Below, in pieces: positions 23,327 through 33,506 of a stretch of 64,000 nt of DNA (the first letter of the stretch is position 1; the number at the start of each line of letters is the position of its first letter). A program made the translations under genes and the position numbers. Source of the DNA: Thelonectria olida (taxonomy: Eukaryota; Ascomycota; Sordariomycetes; Hypocreales; Nectriaceae); NCBI GenBank assembly GCA_020736575.1, contig JAGPYM010000029.1, positions 248,001 through 312,000 of the forward strand, in the 5' to 3' direction. Below the pieces are notes generated by a model. It ran no database searches, was not told where the DNA came from, and saw only the letters and a program-made list of their open reading frames with translations.

Positions 23327-23708
23327 GCCAGGATCAGAGTAAGGATCGAATAGATAAACACGGAATCAAATAAGAAGTTGGATACTCCGTTTGTCTAGGT
23401 ACTTCAAGGTCATAAATGCGCGCCAATTCACAGACTGCCTCCATAGACTCCTTCTGAAGCTGGGCCTTCTCACAGAAGTATCAAAATTCTAACCAATGGC
23501 TGTCATATCGGCGCCCCCATATCAAGCTGGTATAGAGCCATATAATGATGTAATCTGAGTTCGCAATACAAGATATCTGCAATGGCACACATCTCCCATC
23601 TTTGGGTTGACCGGAATGCACATTCGTCCTTTCCAGCCAGGAAACAGTTGCCGAAGTCTTCGGACGCAGACGGGAGGCGAGATTAAAAAGCATGTACTCT
23701 TTTTAAAA

Positions 23709-24660
23709 CTATAGTAAGGCTTGAATTATTCTCTTCAAGCCTTCATCTAGCACATGTTTAGGATGCGCAATAACTACTCGAAACCACCCAGACTCCTCGC
23801 TTTTGTAACCAGTTCCTGACGTAAGATATACTTTCTCCTTTCGCAATAGCATTATAATCTCGTGGTCAGTTACTGATTTGTCCTGAATTACCGCTGCTAG
23901 GTTCACCATCAAGAATAGTGTAGTGTGATTTCTGATAGGGAATTCCATGGTCTCGGAAGATTTTCGTTATGTGAGTATAACTCTCCGCCAAACGCGACTG
24001 GTAGGATGAAATGTATTTTTTCAGTGAACTCTTGGTCCATCAAAAGGGACGCGACCACGCCATCGGCAAGGCTTTGGGGGAAGTTGAAGAGCCTATGAAT
24101 TCGTCAACGTTAAATCCAAGGCAATAAAGCTATCGTGCTCACGAAAAGCTCTCAAGAGACTTTAGGAATGAGCCCTTAAATTGACTTATGATACAGCCAA
24201 TCCGCAAGCCAGTGGCAGCAAAGTCCTACCCTAAGATTAGTTGGCGATCTAGGGTGACTGAAACCTCGTACCTTGCTGATTCCCTATTGCACATGAACCT
24301 TTCTCGGGTCTATGAGTCCTTCGGCGTTTATTGAAAGTATCGAAGTGAATAGCGCAGGATTCGATATTTCAGGGTTACTGAATACAGGTAGTCCGTAAAT
24401 CTCATCACTGATGAGATGCAATCCCAACTTTCCACAGACACATGTGGGCTTTGAGGGTTTCTTCGGAATAGCAGCGACCTTGATACACTGTTAGCTTTGG
24501 TACGCCCGTAATACCTTTGCTCTAGCGACCTAGCGGGTTGTGTGGAGGATAAAAGTATGACTTTGATGTTTTTGAACTCTTTTGCTTGCTTGTACTCTTT
24601 CTCATACTCTTGGACACCTTCCAAGCTGAACGGATCGACAGTACCAAACGAGGCCTCCCG
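23709..24660 (-). pseudogene. ACC-synthase-like aminotransferase pseudogene
   Basis: Pieces of a class I/II PLP-dependent aminotransferase of the ACC-synthase type follow each other on the minus strand. From right to left they are DPFSLEGVQEYEKEYKQA, VILLSSTQ, then in another frame LHLISDEIYGLPVFSNPEI with the PLP-contacting Asp and Tyr, VHVQ followed by a stop and GISK, an intron-like gap, then DFAATGLRIGCI. At the left end comes the C-terminal piece KVYLTSGTGYKSEESGWFRVVIAHP. Frame changes, an in-frame TAG in the lysine-loop block and missing parts mark it as dead. The N-terminal third cannot be followed beyond about 24660. Confidence 0.75.
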
Positions 24661-25116
24661 AACGTTGACCTAGGTACGTTAATCATGTTGTAGAAAAGGG
24701 GACAACATCGTCTACCCGGCTGACCGAAGAGCAGATCACGCCGGACTGAGATATCTAACCATTTGGGAAAGTTTTGTTACTTGTTTTGAAATGGCAACTA
24801 GCATGAGCTCATGCCCCTGGGCGCGTGGATGTACAGGCACTTCACTTGGCCTGGTAAATCGCAAACGCCTGCAACTTTGGCAGCAGCTAATGACTATAAC
24901 GTCTTCGTTCCCTCGTCTCCTTCGCCAAATTAAAATCACACCCCAAGTGCGCAGGGTTATCCGGGCTATACAGGTAGGAACCGCCTCGTCACACGCATGG
25001 CCGTGACAGTATTTGTCATTCACCCAAACATCTCATATGCAGATGTAAGGATATCCAATTCTTCTCCGCCTTATGGTAGCCTGTTCGATTCTGAACATTA
25101 ACTCTACATACTTAGT
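24661..25116. other. Probable decayed 5' part of the aminotransferase
   Basis: The stretch should hold the N-terminal third of the aminotransferase on the minus strand. I cannot match any of its frames to the family with confidence. Confidence 0.3.
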
Positions 25117-27558
25117 CTAAACCTGGGTAATAACTTCAATGTTCGTTCGCGATCCGTCGCTAAGAGCTTCAGCCATACAGTCTAAGCACATCATATCTTG
25201 TAAGATCAAAACATTATCCGTCGACTTCCCTGAGAAGCAAGCTGCCGCCCACTGAGAGACTGGATTTCCAGCTACCGGGAAAACGTAGAAACTCCTGTCA
25301 TCGTCCCCAATTATGTCGTCTAAATGTTGACTGAACACAGGATCCACGACAGTCCAAGTATCTCCACGATTGTCCCTCCAGAAGCACATATCTATATCAT
25401 AATTGTCGTCTTCACCGCTAATAACACTACCTGATTTGCAGGCCTTCACGTCCCCAGTTTCATGATCGCAGAGCAAGAACAGTGACTCCACCATCGGCCG
25501 CGGAGTTCTGGGGTTATGATGGCATTTGGCAGTAGTAAACATGCAATGAAGATTTTGAATGAGTTCATGGATGTCGACATCGAAGATGATATTCATGGAG
25601 TTTGAATGTGACGTTGGGGAAGTCACATATTCATACCGAAGATCGATCTCTTCTGCGGATAGTTTGGCGTTAACAGAAAGAGTAGCGGAGTATTGATAGT
25701 CCTCTTTCCACGGATCGATGGCAAGTCCAGGCTTGCCAATATCCCTGCTAACATGTCCACCACTGGCGCTGGAGACCAGTAAGCGTCGTTTGTCTCCGTT
25801 AAGCACAAATTCACCTTCGCACAGTCGAAAGCGAGGTGACCCAGGCTGAAGACTAGCAATGACTCCAGCGTTTTCGACGAGAAGCACTCCATCCAGGTTT
25901 ATGCCAATGATTCTGTTTAGCTGTCCCGTAAGAAACTCCTGGGACTGATTCGGACAGCAGAGTAGGGACACCGCAAAGGTCAATTGCTTGCCAAAATCCT
26001 TTGCTGAGACTCCGTAATAACCCCCATAAAAGTCCAGAATAAAAGATCTTCGCCGATGGACCAGGTTACCCTCGAAATCCATAGCAGTGTTCGCCAGCAA
26101 AGCGTCCATCGAAAGTTTCCGGAACTGGGTAGCCCAATCCGTAAATGATAGAACTGCTGCAGCGAAAGACAAGCGCCTGACACACCATTCGATTCCGCAC
26201 CGCGGGCAAAAGTTTGGCGCGACGTTCAGCTCTGGTGGCGTTAAGACTGCATGGCCACAACTGTCGTAGGTCCCTTCCATTTTTCCCATTCGATGAAACA
26301 GGACGTCATTAAGCTGGAGGCAGTTCCATGGAATAGAGTTCGTAAGAACCGTGAAGTAGTGGCTCCAGTCGACAACTTCGAATAGATGTGAGGGTAAGCC
26401 CATCAGACGGAGGATGTCGCGTAGCCGACTGTCCATGAGATGTTTGTGTCCTGAATGGTACTTCCGGAATCCGTTTGAGTGGAGAGCGGTGAGATCGTAG
26501 TCTACGTGACCAGCGTCCAGAAGCGCCACATAGTCCAGTGCCATCGAGAAAATCAGACTCCCCATTTCAGCTCTATCCACCACAGGCCATCCACATATGA
26601 GAGCCACGATATCCACTCTCGGATCACCGCAGTCTATAAGCCACTCATATTGTGCACCCGAGCCCCTGGGTCCTCGGACTATTACCACTGAAGGATCTGT
26701 TTCCTGTTCCACCTCGATGGTGGTTGTGTCCCCCGGAATGATGAGTACCTTTGCTGATGCGTAGGAGCCGCTAATTGGTATGATCTCCCAGTTCGGAGCT
26801 CTTATACATACAGAGACTCCAAGAACTTTGCTTGCATAAACTGACAACCAGGCCGCCCCTGAAAGCCCATAGAAGATAAGCCTTCGATTCGGTGGCGCGG
26901 GTTGGATGAGGATCGATTTGAGACTCGTGAGAATGGCTAAAATTGTAGAATTGTCGGGAATTGGGCCGGTGGATCCATGCATATTGAAGAAAGGATGGGT
27001 CCCTGATGCTTCCGTTCTGCCAGTGCGATTGGCGAATTGGTTGCATAACCAGACATGGAATATCACCACCTGGTCCTTGAAGTCGAGTGCCCTTGCAAGA
27101 GGCAGGGCGACAGAACGAACTGCTTGAAGTTGGCCGTAACTCGGCGTGCCATGTGCTGGTGCGTGGACCTCTTCGAATAGTTTCGTTAGGATTTCGATAG
27201 TCGCTGTTTCCGGGAGGATAGAAATCGAAGTGAGCATCGCCAGGACATTCTCCCCTGCCCGAGTCTTGAGGAACTCGTCTACCACAAAATTGACTCCGGC
27301 ACCGAATTCAACCAGATCATGAATGAACCATGAATGACGCCTCTGGCCGGCTCGTTTCTGGTGCATTGCTCTGCGAAAATTATCGCAAGCGGGTGTAATT
27401 TCGCCAAGCGTCATTATACAACCAATCGTGTGCATATCGACTCCAGCATGGGCAAGCTGTTGCAGACCCCGAGCACCGGCTCGGGTAATTAAACCCGTGA
27501 GGCTAGGTATGTCGATTTGCCAGGACGGGGCGCTGGAGGAGGAGCTGGTTGTGTCCAT
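25117..27558 (-). CDS. Large intronless protein of unknown function (813 aa)
   Basis: One uninterrupted minus-strand frame runs from ATG 27558 (MDTTSSSSSAPSW) to the TAG at 25117-25119. No signal peptide or clear membrane span is seen. Features along the chain: a helical N-terminal half; LIFYGLSGAAWLSVYASKVLGVSVCI at about 240-265; a putative zinc site made of CGHAVLTPPE and CPRCGIEWC near 450-480; and an acidic C-terminal part with several cysteines (MMCLDCMAEAL). I tentatively recall similar large single-exon proteins, unnamed and many per genome, in other filamentous ascomycetes, but cannot name a family or activity. Its survival intact between a dead aminotransferase and a RIP-like patch suggests it is either under selection or recently acquired. 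Confidence 0.75.
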   Translation of the reverse strand: MDTTSSSSSAPSWQIDIPSLTGLITRAGARGLQQLAHAGVDMHTIGCIMTLGEITPACDNFRRAMHQKRAGQRRHSWFIHDLVEFGAGVNFVVDEFLKTRAGENVLAMLTSISILPETATIEILTKLFEEVHAPAHGTPSYGQLQAVRSVALPLARALDFKDQVVIFHVWLCNQFANRTGRTEASGTHPFFNMHGSTGPIPDNSTILAILTSLKSILIQPAPPNRRLIFYGLSGAAWLSVYASKVLGVSVCIRAPNWEIIPISGSYASAKVLIIPGDTTTIEVEQETDPSVVIVRGPRGSGAQYEWLIDCGDPRVDIVALICGWPVVDRAEMGSLIFSMALDYVALLDAGHVDYDLTALHSNGFRKYHSGHKHLMDSRLRDILRLMGLPSHLFEVVDWSHYFTVLTNSIPWNCLQLNDVLFHRMGKMEGTYDSCGHAVLTPPELNVAPNFCPRCGIEWCVRRLSFAAAVLSFTDWATQFRKLSMDALLANTAMDFEGNLVHRRRSFILDFYGGYYGVSAKDFGKQLTFAVSLLCCPNQSQEFLTGQLNRIIGINLDGVLLVENAGVIASLQPGSPRFRLCEGEFVLNGDKRRLLVSSASGGHVSRDIGKPGLAIDPWKEDYQYSATLSVNAKLSAEEIDLRYEYVTSPTSHSNSMNIIFDVDIHELIQNLHCMFTTAKCHHNPRTPRPMVESLFLLCDHETGDVKACKSGSVISGEDDNYDIDMCFWRDNRGDTWTVVDPVFSQHLDDIIGDDDRSFYVFPVAGNPVSQWAAACFSGKSTDNVLILQDMMCLDCMAEALSDGSRTNIEVITQV

Positions 27559-27748
27559 GCTGTGAAAGTCGCTGAGGGCGGATCTTCAAATGGTTTAGAA
27601 CGACTGCTTTAATGCTGAGAAGTTGATTGTATTAATACTAATGACCGGATTCCCTCTCGCTGCATGATGGGTCGATAATTGATAGAAATGGCATGTGCAA
27701 ATGCCTGATAAATGCAACGAGAGAAAGGGCCGGGGAGCCTTCAGGCTG
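27559..27748. promoter_or_regulatory. Upstream region of the 813-aa protein gene
   Basis: About 190 bp of ordinary composition upstream of the minus-strand start. No clear TATA box is seen. Confidence 0.3.
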
Positions 27749-27966
27749 CCTTATAAGCTAATAGATAAGACAATTCCCTTACTAAGTAAGTAAATTAGTT
27801 AATCGTTTTAATATCACTAGATTAATTTATTATTAAGTTAATTATATTATATTAATTATTATATTAAATATGATTTTTCTTTATTTTTTATAAATATTAA
27901 TATATTTTAAATAAATTTAAAGAGCAATTAGTTTTTTATATTTATAAAAAATACACCTTATAAGCT
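27749..27966. repeat. A+T-only patch between 11-bp direct repeats
   Basis: The block at about 27780-27955 is almost pure A+T while both flanks are ordinary. CCTTATAAGCT occurs at 27749-27759 and again at 27956-27966, bracketing it. The patch looks like a short RIP-mutated repeat relic; the direct repeats could be its ends or a target duplication. Confidence 0.5.
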
Positions 27967-28260
27967 CTTTAATATAACTATTACTAAACTAGCAGCGCCT
28001 TTCAATGCAGCCAACACTGTGGAAGTAGGTTGTCGACGCTGCGCACATTCGCTCATCAATCTTATCGCTTCCATATCTCGGCCTGGCCCCTTCTATATCA
28101 ATGCAACGTGTCATTTGGTGAACAGGAGTCAAAATGTGAATACCTGGGCTTCTCGTGGCTCAAGGTGAGCATGGGTGACTGACCCGAGATCTCATGGTAC
28201 AACTGACCAGAATCTGGGGCAAGGACTTGATGCCCAAAAACCGTCGGTTTCAACTCGACG

Positions 28261-28359
28261 ATTCCTGGCAGCTCGCTTGCAATGCATAGCCACCACCAGC
28301 TGAACGCCACAATCCCTGGCAGCTAGCTCGCTTGCAATGCATAGCCACACAGCTGAAAG
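28261..28359. repeat. Imperfect tandem duplication, unit about 50 bp
   Basis: Two adjacent copies, 28261-28305 and 28311-28359, share CTGGCAGCT and CTCGCTTGCAATGCATAGCC. They differ by small insertions, including a duplicated AGCT in the second copy. They lie about 140 bp upstream of the HET gene's start codon. Confidence 0.75.
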
Positions 28360-28495
28360 CAACTCCTCATCCATGATCCGCCCAGCCTACTTCCGCACGG
28401 TTTACAGAGCGGGCGACGCTTTCTCAACACGCCTTATCACGTCGGTTCGAAAGATCTATACCCTCATTTTGTGAACATTCCAGCAAACTTGTCCA

Positions 28496-30184
28496 ATGGA
28501 AGACTCGATACCCGTCGCCCTGTGGGAGGAGAGACCTGTTACACAACCGCCCTCTCCAGTTTTTTTTGACAAAATTAAGGCATGGCTGAAAGAATGTGAC
28601 GCTGGTACAGCTTACAGTCATATAATGTGCCTGCCTGGCGAAGCAAGTCAATTTCAACTCCCAACTAGGCTTCTGAAAATCGTCCAAGAGCGAGCAGAGT
28701 TCAAGGTCAACCTCAAAGAGGAATACGGAGGCACGCTCAGATATGCAACTTTGAGCCACTGCTGGGGTGAACACCAGCCACTCAGAACAACAAAACAGAA
28801 TCTGGACCATCATCTCAAGGAAATAATGTGGTCTTCCTTGCCCCGGACGTTTCAGGACGCTGTGATAATCTCCCACGGCCTTGGCATCGATTATCTCTGG
28901 ATCGACTCCCTTTGTATCATCCAAGACGACGAAGCGGACTGGGCAAAGGAGGCGGCACGGATGAAGGACATTTACGCGCGGAGCTATGTCACCCTCGCCG
29001 CAGCAGCCGGAAAAGATAGTCGCCATGACCTATTTCCAAGGGAACCAGAAGTAGTCTCTGTTGGCAAGGCAGAAAACTCGAGACGCTGTGCTCGATATAC
29101 TGTGTGGACCACAGGTGTTCTTTCTACACGCGCTTGGGTCATGCAAGAAAGGCTCTTGTCTAGGAGAACTCTTTATTTCTACGAAGACGAGGTGCTTTTG
29201 GAATGCCCAAGCACTCTTCGCTGCCAATGCGGCGGTAAAACTTCATCTCTCTCGGACACGAGCTACCAGACCTATGCATTGACTTTCGGTGACACGAGGC
29301 AGTGTATCGATATGGATAGCATCCTTTACCGGTTCACACAAGCCAGGCAGCACATGAATGATTCATCTGAAAATCCACAACCTTGTGGGGAAGAAACGCT
29401 GGAGTTGGCACCTTGCTCATCCGACAAAGCGCTCTTTGCACTGGCTACTCTTTGGGATGAACTGCTGGAGCAATACTGCCAGCTGAACATCACGAAACTC
29501 AGTGATCGGCTCCCAGCACTTGCAGGCATGGCCGAGGCCTTTGAAAATGGCGGAGTGTTCGGCAAGTATGCTGGCGGGCTATGGGATGGCTTGTTTCTTC
29601 CATTGATGCTGTGGTATATAGAGCCAAGAAAGTCACCGAAACTCGAACCGCCGTCTGAAGCAGATCCGGCGCTGGCTCCTTCCTGGTCGTGGGCGAGCGT
29701 CAGAGGCGCTTGGTGCTATCGCCGTATGCCTTTTTCTGACGACATTTATGCTGTGGCCAAGCACCATGAACCAGATTCTGTGACACAGAGCCACAACTCC
29801 TTCACTGCGAAGACAGGGGTCGTTACGATTGAAGGATGCATTGCGACAGCCACAATCCAGCACGATCCGCTCTACTTGGAGGGTGCACAGGACCGCACCT
29901 ATGCCGACAGATTCAAGGCTCAGAATATCAAATTGGTCGCGGATGAGGAGTACATTGAGATGTGGCCAGACTTCGTCTTGGACGCTTTACTAAAACCCGT
30001 CAACCCTGGCGAATTGGTTTATTGCTTGCCGATTCAGGGGAAATTGGGAAGTGAACCTCAGGTGATACAAGGCTTGGTACTGAGAATTAATGACCAAGAT
30101 CCAGCCTTGTTCTCTAGGATTGGCGTTTTTCAAAGCCACTTGTGGTTTGGGTCAACTGAAGAGAGGGAAGTCAAGATTTGTTAA
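28496..30184 (+). CDS. HET-domain protein, intronless
   Basis: Single exon of 562 residues from ATG 28496 to the TAA at 30182-30184. HET signatures: YATLSHCWG, LWIDSLCIIQDDEADW and STRAWVMQERLLSRRTLYFYEDE. The C-terminal region has the family-typical FGKYAGGLWDGLF and PSWSWASVRG, then a beta-rich tail with EGCIATATI. The protein starts close to the HET domain (residues about 80-230), without the cysteine-rich leader of the other HET gene. Expected role: fusion-triggered cell-death signalling. A tandem repeat sits in the upstream region. The gene appears intact. Confidence 0.9.
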   Translation: MEDSIPVALWEERPVTQPPSPVFFDKIKAWLKECDAGTAYSHIMCLPGEASQFQLPTRLLKIVQERAEFKVNLKEEYGGTLRYATLSHCWGEHQPLRTTKQNLDHHLKEIMWSSLPRTFQDAVIISHGLGIDYLWIDSLCIIQDDEADWAKEAARMKDIYARSYVTLAAAAGKDSRHDLFPREPEVVSVGKAENSRRCARYTVWTTGVLSTRAWVMQERLLSRRTLYFYEDEVLLECPSTLRCQCGGKTSSLSDTSYQTYALTFGDTRQCIDMDSILYRFTQARQHMNDSSENPQPCGEETLELAPCSSDKALFALATLWDELLEQYCQLNITKLSDRLPALAGMAEAFENGGVFGKYAGGLWDGLFLPLMLWYIEPRKSPKLEPPSEADPALAPSWSWASVRGAWCYRRMPFSDDIYAVAKHHEPDSVTQSHNSFTAKTGVVTIEGCIATATIQHDPLYLEGAQDRTYADRFKAQNIKLVADEEYIEMWPDFVLDALLKPVNPGELVYCLPIQGKLGSEPQVIQGLVLRINDQDPALFSRIGVFQSHLWFGSTEEREVKIC

Positions 30185-31213
30185 GTAGTAACAATAGTCT
30201 GCCCTTATAATGGCAATGATATCTTCTTCGTCAGCCGGAGATCTTGGTTGAAGAAAGCTTGCGAGGATATGACAAGGAAACTTAAGCACAGACTTTGGGT
30301 ACTGCTCTGAGCGGCACAGTGTACTCTAATAACACGAGCTAGCTCTCGTCCTGCTCGACAATGCGCCATCTGCGAATGTTGAAACACCATGCAGGAAACC
30401 CGGATTATACCATGCAGTCTACCGGGGTTTTGACAAAATGGTACACCTCTTGCTCTAGGCAAAGGCAGAAGTAGATTCTCGTGGGGATATGAGTGGCTGG
30501 AGACTATCTATGCTGCATACGATCAAGCCAAGATACTGGAAGCTTTTCTCAAAGGAATCGCAGACGTCAATACTAAGACTGATTTAGAAGGCCAGCACTC
30601 CTCTATGCTTGTATTTGGAGGGCTCAGTCAAGGTGCTTCTAGAGCATGGGGCCAGAGAGTGTACCTATGCCGACAATGCGACGGAGTCTTCGCCATCCGG
30701 CCATAGCTGTGCGATGCTGTCAAAGGAGTTCGATGCGACGTAACAATATTCCATACTCGGACGAAAGCGTTTTCAGTGCCGGATTCAAGGCGTGTCAAGC
30801 CAGGCGAAAAGGACACCGGAAACCGCACCTTGAGGATCTCAGAGTTCATCCATGTGTCTGCGGCTTGTAACAGACCAATCCCGGAGAGACTCACCTTTAC
30901 TAGTACTCGTAGAATCTGGATAATGAGGATGGCTTCTGGGGCATTTTTCTAATAAGACTTGGTGTTGCTAGCCAGTAAAAAAACCATAATTGGGAAACTT
31001 GCAAAATTGTTCATCATTATTATCATGTACGCCTCTCCGCTGGGAATACATCGCCCAATAATGGTAACCATTTGTCGTTCTTGGGAAATGCAAGAGTTAA
31101 TAGAGTTAGGACTGATGTTTGAACGAAATCTTCCTGGCTTTAAGTACAAATGTTGTTTAATACTGTTATCAAATCATCACGGCCTCTACTCTACTTCTTT
31201 AAAGCAGAACTGT
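30185..31213. other. Intergenic, possible ankyrin-like trace
   Basis: A plus-strand stretch near 30535-30620 reads KILEAFLKGIADVNTKTD, faintly reminiscent of an ankyrin repeat, but without a gene around it. Otherwise nothing is recognised. Confidence 0.3.
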
Positions 31214-32874
31214 TCAAATATCCTGCGCGATATGGAGTATATGTTTTAGCCTCTTGACCTGGCCTATCATCCATCTGACCTGCCCGTCGCGAAGTACGGT
31301 TTGCATGCTTTGTAGTATGCTCAATACCGCGGTTAATGTACCGTACATCATGTACAATCCAGACGCTATCACTTGTTGCGCGTGCTTGGTCGCATTCTCA
31401 GGAAACGAGCAACTCCTCTCGCTCCCATTTGAAGATAGCTGAACCACGGACGGCACGAGCACCGTGCGAGACCATAATTCACCTGCTGTCACGTCACCGG
31501 TGAGAAACGGCACAGTGGCGCATATCTCGTCAATAAGGATCTGTGCTCTGGCCATGAGTGTAGACGGCAAGCCTGTCTGGTGTCTATGTTGTACGCCTTC
31601 CTGGCGTGGGATGTCGACAAGACAAGAGCCGATAAATGAGAGGCATCCCAGCTCAGTAGTTCGGTGACGATTGACAGAGTTGGCTACGGATATATTTGCA
31701 TAAATTGTCGGAGCCACGTGCTCGTACGCACCAGCGGCCTGGATTGATGTGGCGAGGGTGTGGGCTGGGACAGACACCGGCCTCCAAGTCGATGGTAGTG
31801 CGTTCTGCCAGAGCGCGCATTGGCCTGCCAGATCAATAGCATGGGCTGCAATGTCCTGCCAATTCTGGCCGCCGTCGTTGCCGTTGTCCATCAAGTCGGT
31901 CTTCTTCGAGGCTGGGACTTTAGACCTTATTGTCGCCAGGAGCTGAAGCTGTGACAGTCTGAATGCCAGTGTGTCGGCTTCCACTGCCGGCCCTTTCGGC
32001 CTATCCCCGTTATCATGGTCCCAAATACCAAGAACTGCTTCGATGGCGGCGAGCTCGTCAACGCTGTGCCAGTTGTGGTGAAGTAGCCTATTCCTGGTGG
32101 CAATGACGAGGCGCCACGATAACTCGTCTCTAAAGTTTATGGACCCTCGGTGCTTCAGCAGGGCGACGGAGCCAAGGACATGCGTGCGTGACTGCGAGGC
32201 GCATTTCTCTCCTCTTCCAAACGCACCTTTCGCGCTCTCGTACGCCTCGAGAACGAGCGTCGTCATCAGGAGCGAGTCCGATTTGCTCTGCGCCGGTGCG
32301 GCGAGGGCTTGTTTGGTCTGTATCACTGCATTTGCATAGACACTGCATCCCATCCAGCTCCCGCCGCCATGCGAATAATGTAGATGGGCGACCTGAAGCG
32401 CAAGCGCCGCCGTTGCTCTGTTCAGGGGAGAAGATATATTTGACTTCGCGTACATATCGGGGAGAAAGCTGAAGAAACTGCATGTTTCTTCGGCATTCTG
32501 ACACAAACTGTAATGGAGGAAGAAAAAGCTCAAGGCGGCGGACTCAGGGTCCGGCAGAATGCTTCTCGGCGGAGATATTTGCATCGGGCCAGAGTTGAGT
32601 GTTGGCGGCGCTCCCAAAGTGGCCGTCATGCGACCTTGACGGGAATACCGTTTCCAGATCTTGACTGTTTCGTCTCTATGCGCCTTGTCAAAAATGTCCC
32701 TGTACCCTGGACATGCGATTCCCCGAGTAGAGCAGTTCAGACACGTCGGTTGTCTTTGGTCACACTGTCCGCGAGGTGGTCAACGTAGGTCAAATCAGGG
32801 ACAACCTTGCGACTCACCTTGACTCTCCGGTCCCGGCACCTACGGCATCCCTTGCTCGGGCCGTTGTAGACCAT
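31214..32874 (-). CDS. Zn2Cys6 fungal transcription factor
   Basis: Two exons: 32874-32818 (19 codons, MVYNGPSKGCRRCRDRRVK) and 32764-31214, with a 53-nt GT...AG intron. The protein has 535 residues. The splice reconstitutes a perfect binuclear zinc cluster with Cys at 10, 13, 20, 27, 30 and 37 (C-x2-C-x6-C-x6-C-x2-C-x6-C). The intron right after RRVK is a classic position for these genes. The remainder is a helical fungal-specific regulatory domain. A zinc-cluster protein of this kind normally binds CGG-type half-sites in the nucleus. It is divergent from the Diels-Alderase-like gene (632 bp between starts). The shared promoter carries two CGG...CCG palindromes, so the regulator may control its neighbour and itself (inference). 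Confidence 0.9.
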
Positions 32875-32968
32875 TTTGGTTTCTTATTATGAATTGAAAA
32901 AGAAGTAGCACGATTCGCTTGCCATTTCAATAAATTGTAGATCGGTCCGTTGAAATGGTTGTTGCAAA

Positions 32969-32999
32969 CGGGCAAACAGGAAGTCTTGGCCCGAACTCC
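32969..32999. promoter_or_regulatory. Palindromic element, copy 1, in divergent promoter
   Basis: CGGGC (32969-32973) and GCCCG (32989-32993) are inverted arms around a core containing ACAGGAAGTCTT (32976-32987), followed by ACTCC. It matches a second copy 253 bp away. CGG...CCG is the type of site bound by Zn2Cys6 regulators. Confidence 0.55.
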
Positions 33000-33225
33000 G
33001 AAGCTCTCGACACCACCAGCCGGTGCACGCTCTCTCTCCGAGATTAGTCAGATGCTTTGTTGGAAAGTGGGTGAATGCAACGCTGCGCAAGGACATCCCA
33101 GACTGGGGTTAGCACAATATTTGGCATACAGGGAAAGGATCCTTTAGAGGCTCAGCCACCCTCTCCGTCATGCAATCAGATTGCTGCGCATTGACTAAAC
33201 CATTCTCAGAGGATACTTGCGATCA

Positions 33226-33253
33226 CGGACAGGAAGTCTTTTGTCCGAATTCC
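33226..33253. promoter_or_regulatory. Palindromic element, copy 2, in divergent promoter
   Basis: CGGAC (33226-33230) and GTCCG (33243-33247) surround the same core ACAGGAAGTCTT (33229-33240), followed by AATTCC. The core is identical to copy 1 while the arms differ but stay palindromic, which suggests selection for the palindrome. Confidence 0.6.
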
Positions 33254-33390
33254 AGAAACATCAAGGGTGAGGGTAAGAATGTTCAACCGATATGTCAGTT
33301 GCGAGATTCTCGAGCTAACGGCTCGATCTACGTGGTCTCATTGCTCGACGACCTTCAACCCAAGTCGCTCAACAAAGAGAGCCCTTAAGC

Positions 33391-33399
33391 TATAAAAAG
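33391..33399 (+). promoter_or_regulatory. TATA box of the Diels-Alderase-like gene
   Basis: TATAAAAAG lies 116 bp upstream of the ATG at 33507. Confidence 0.5.
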
Positions 33400-33506
33400 G
33401 CTACAATGCCTCCAAGTGATGGCATACTCCCTCAGATTATCCATCAGCCATACTTCAAGCACAGTTGTACACTCAGAACAAAAACAAAAACACAAGTCTT
33501 CGAACC

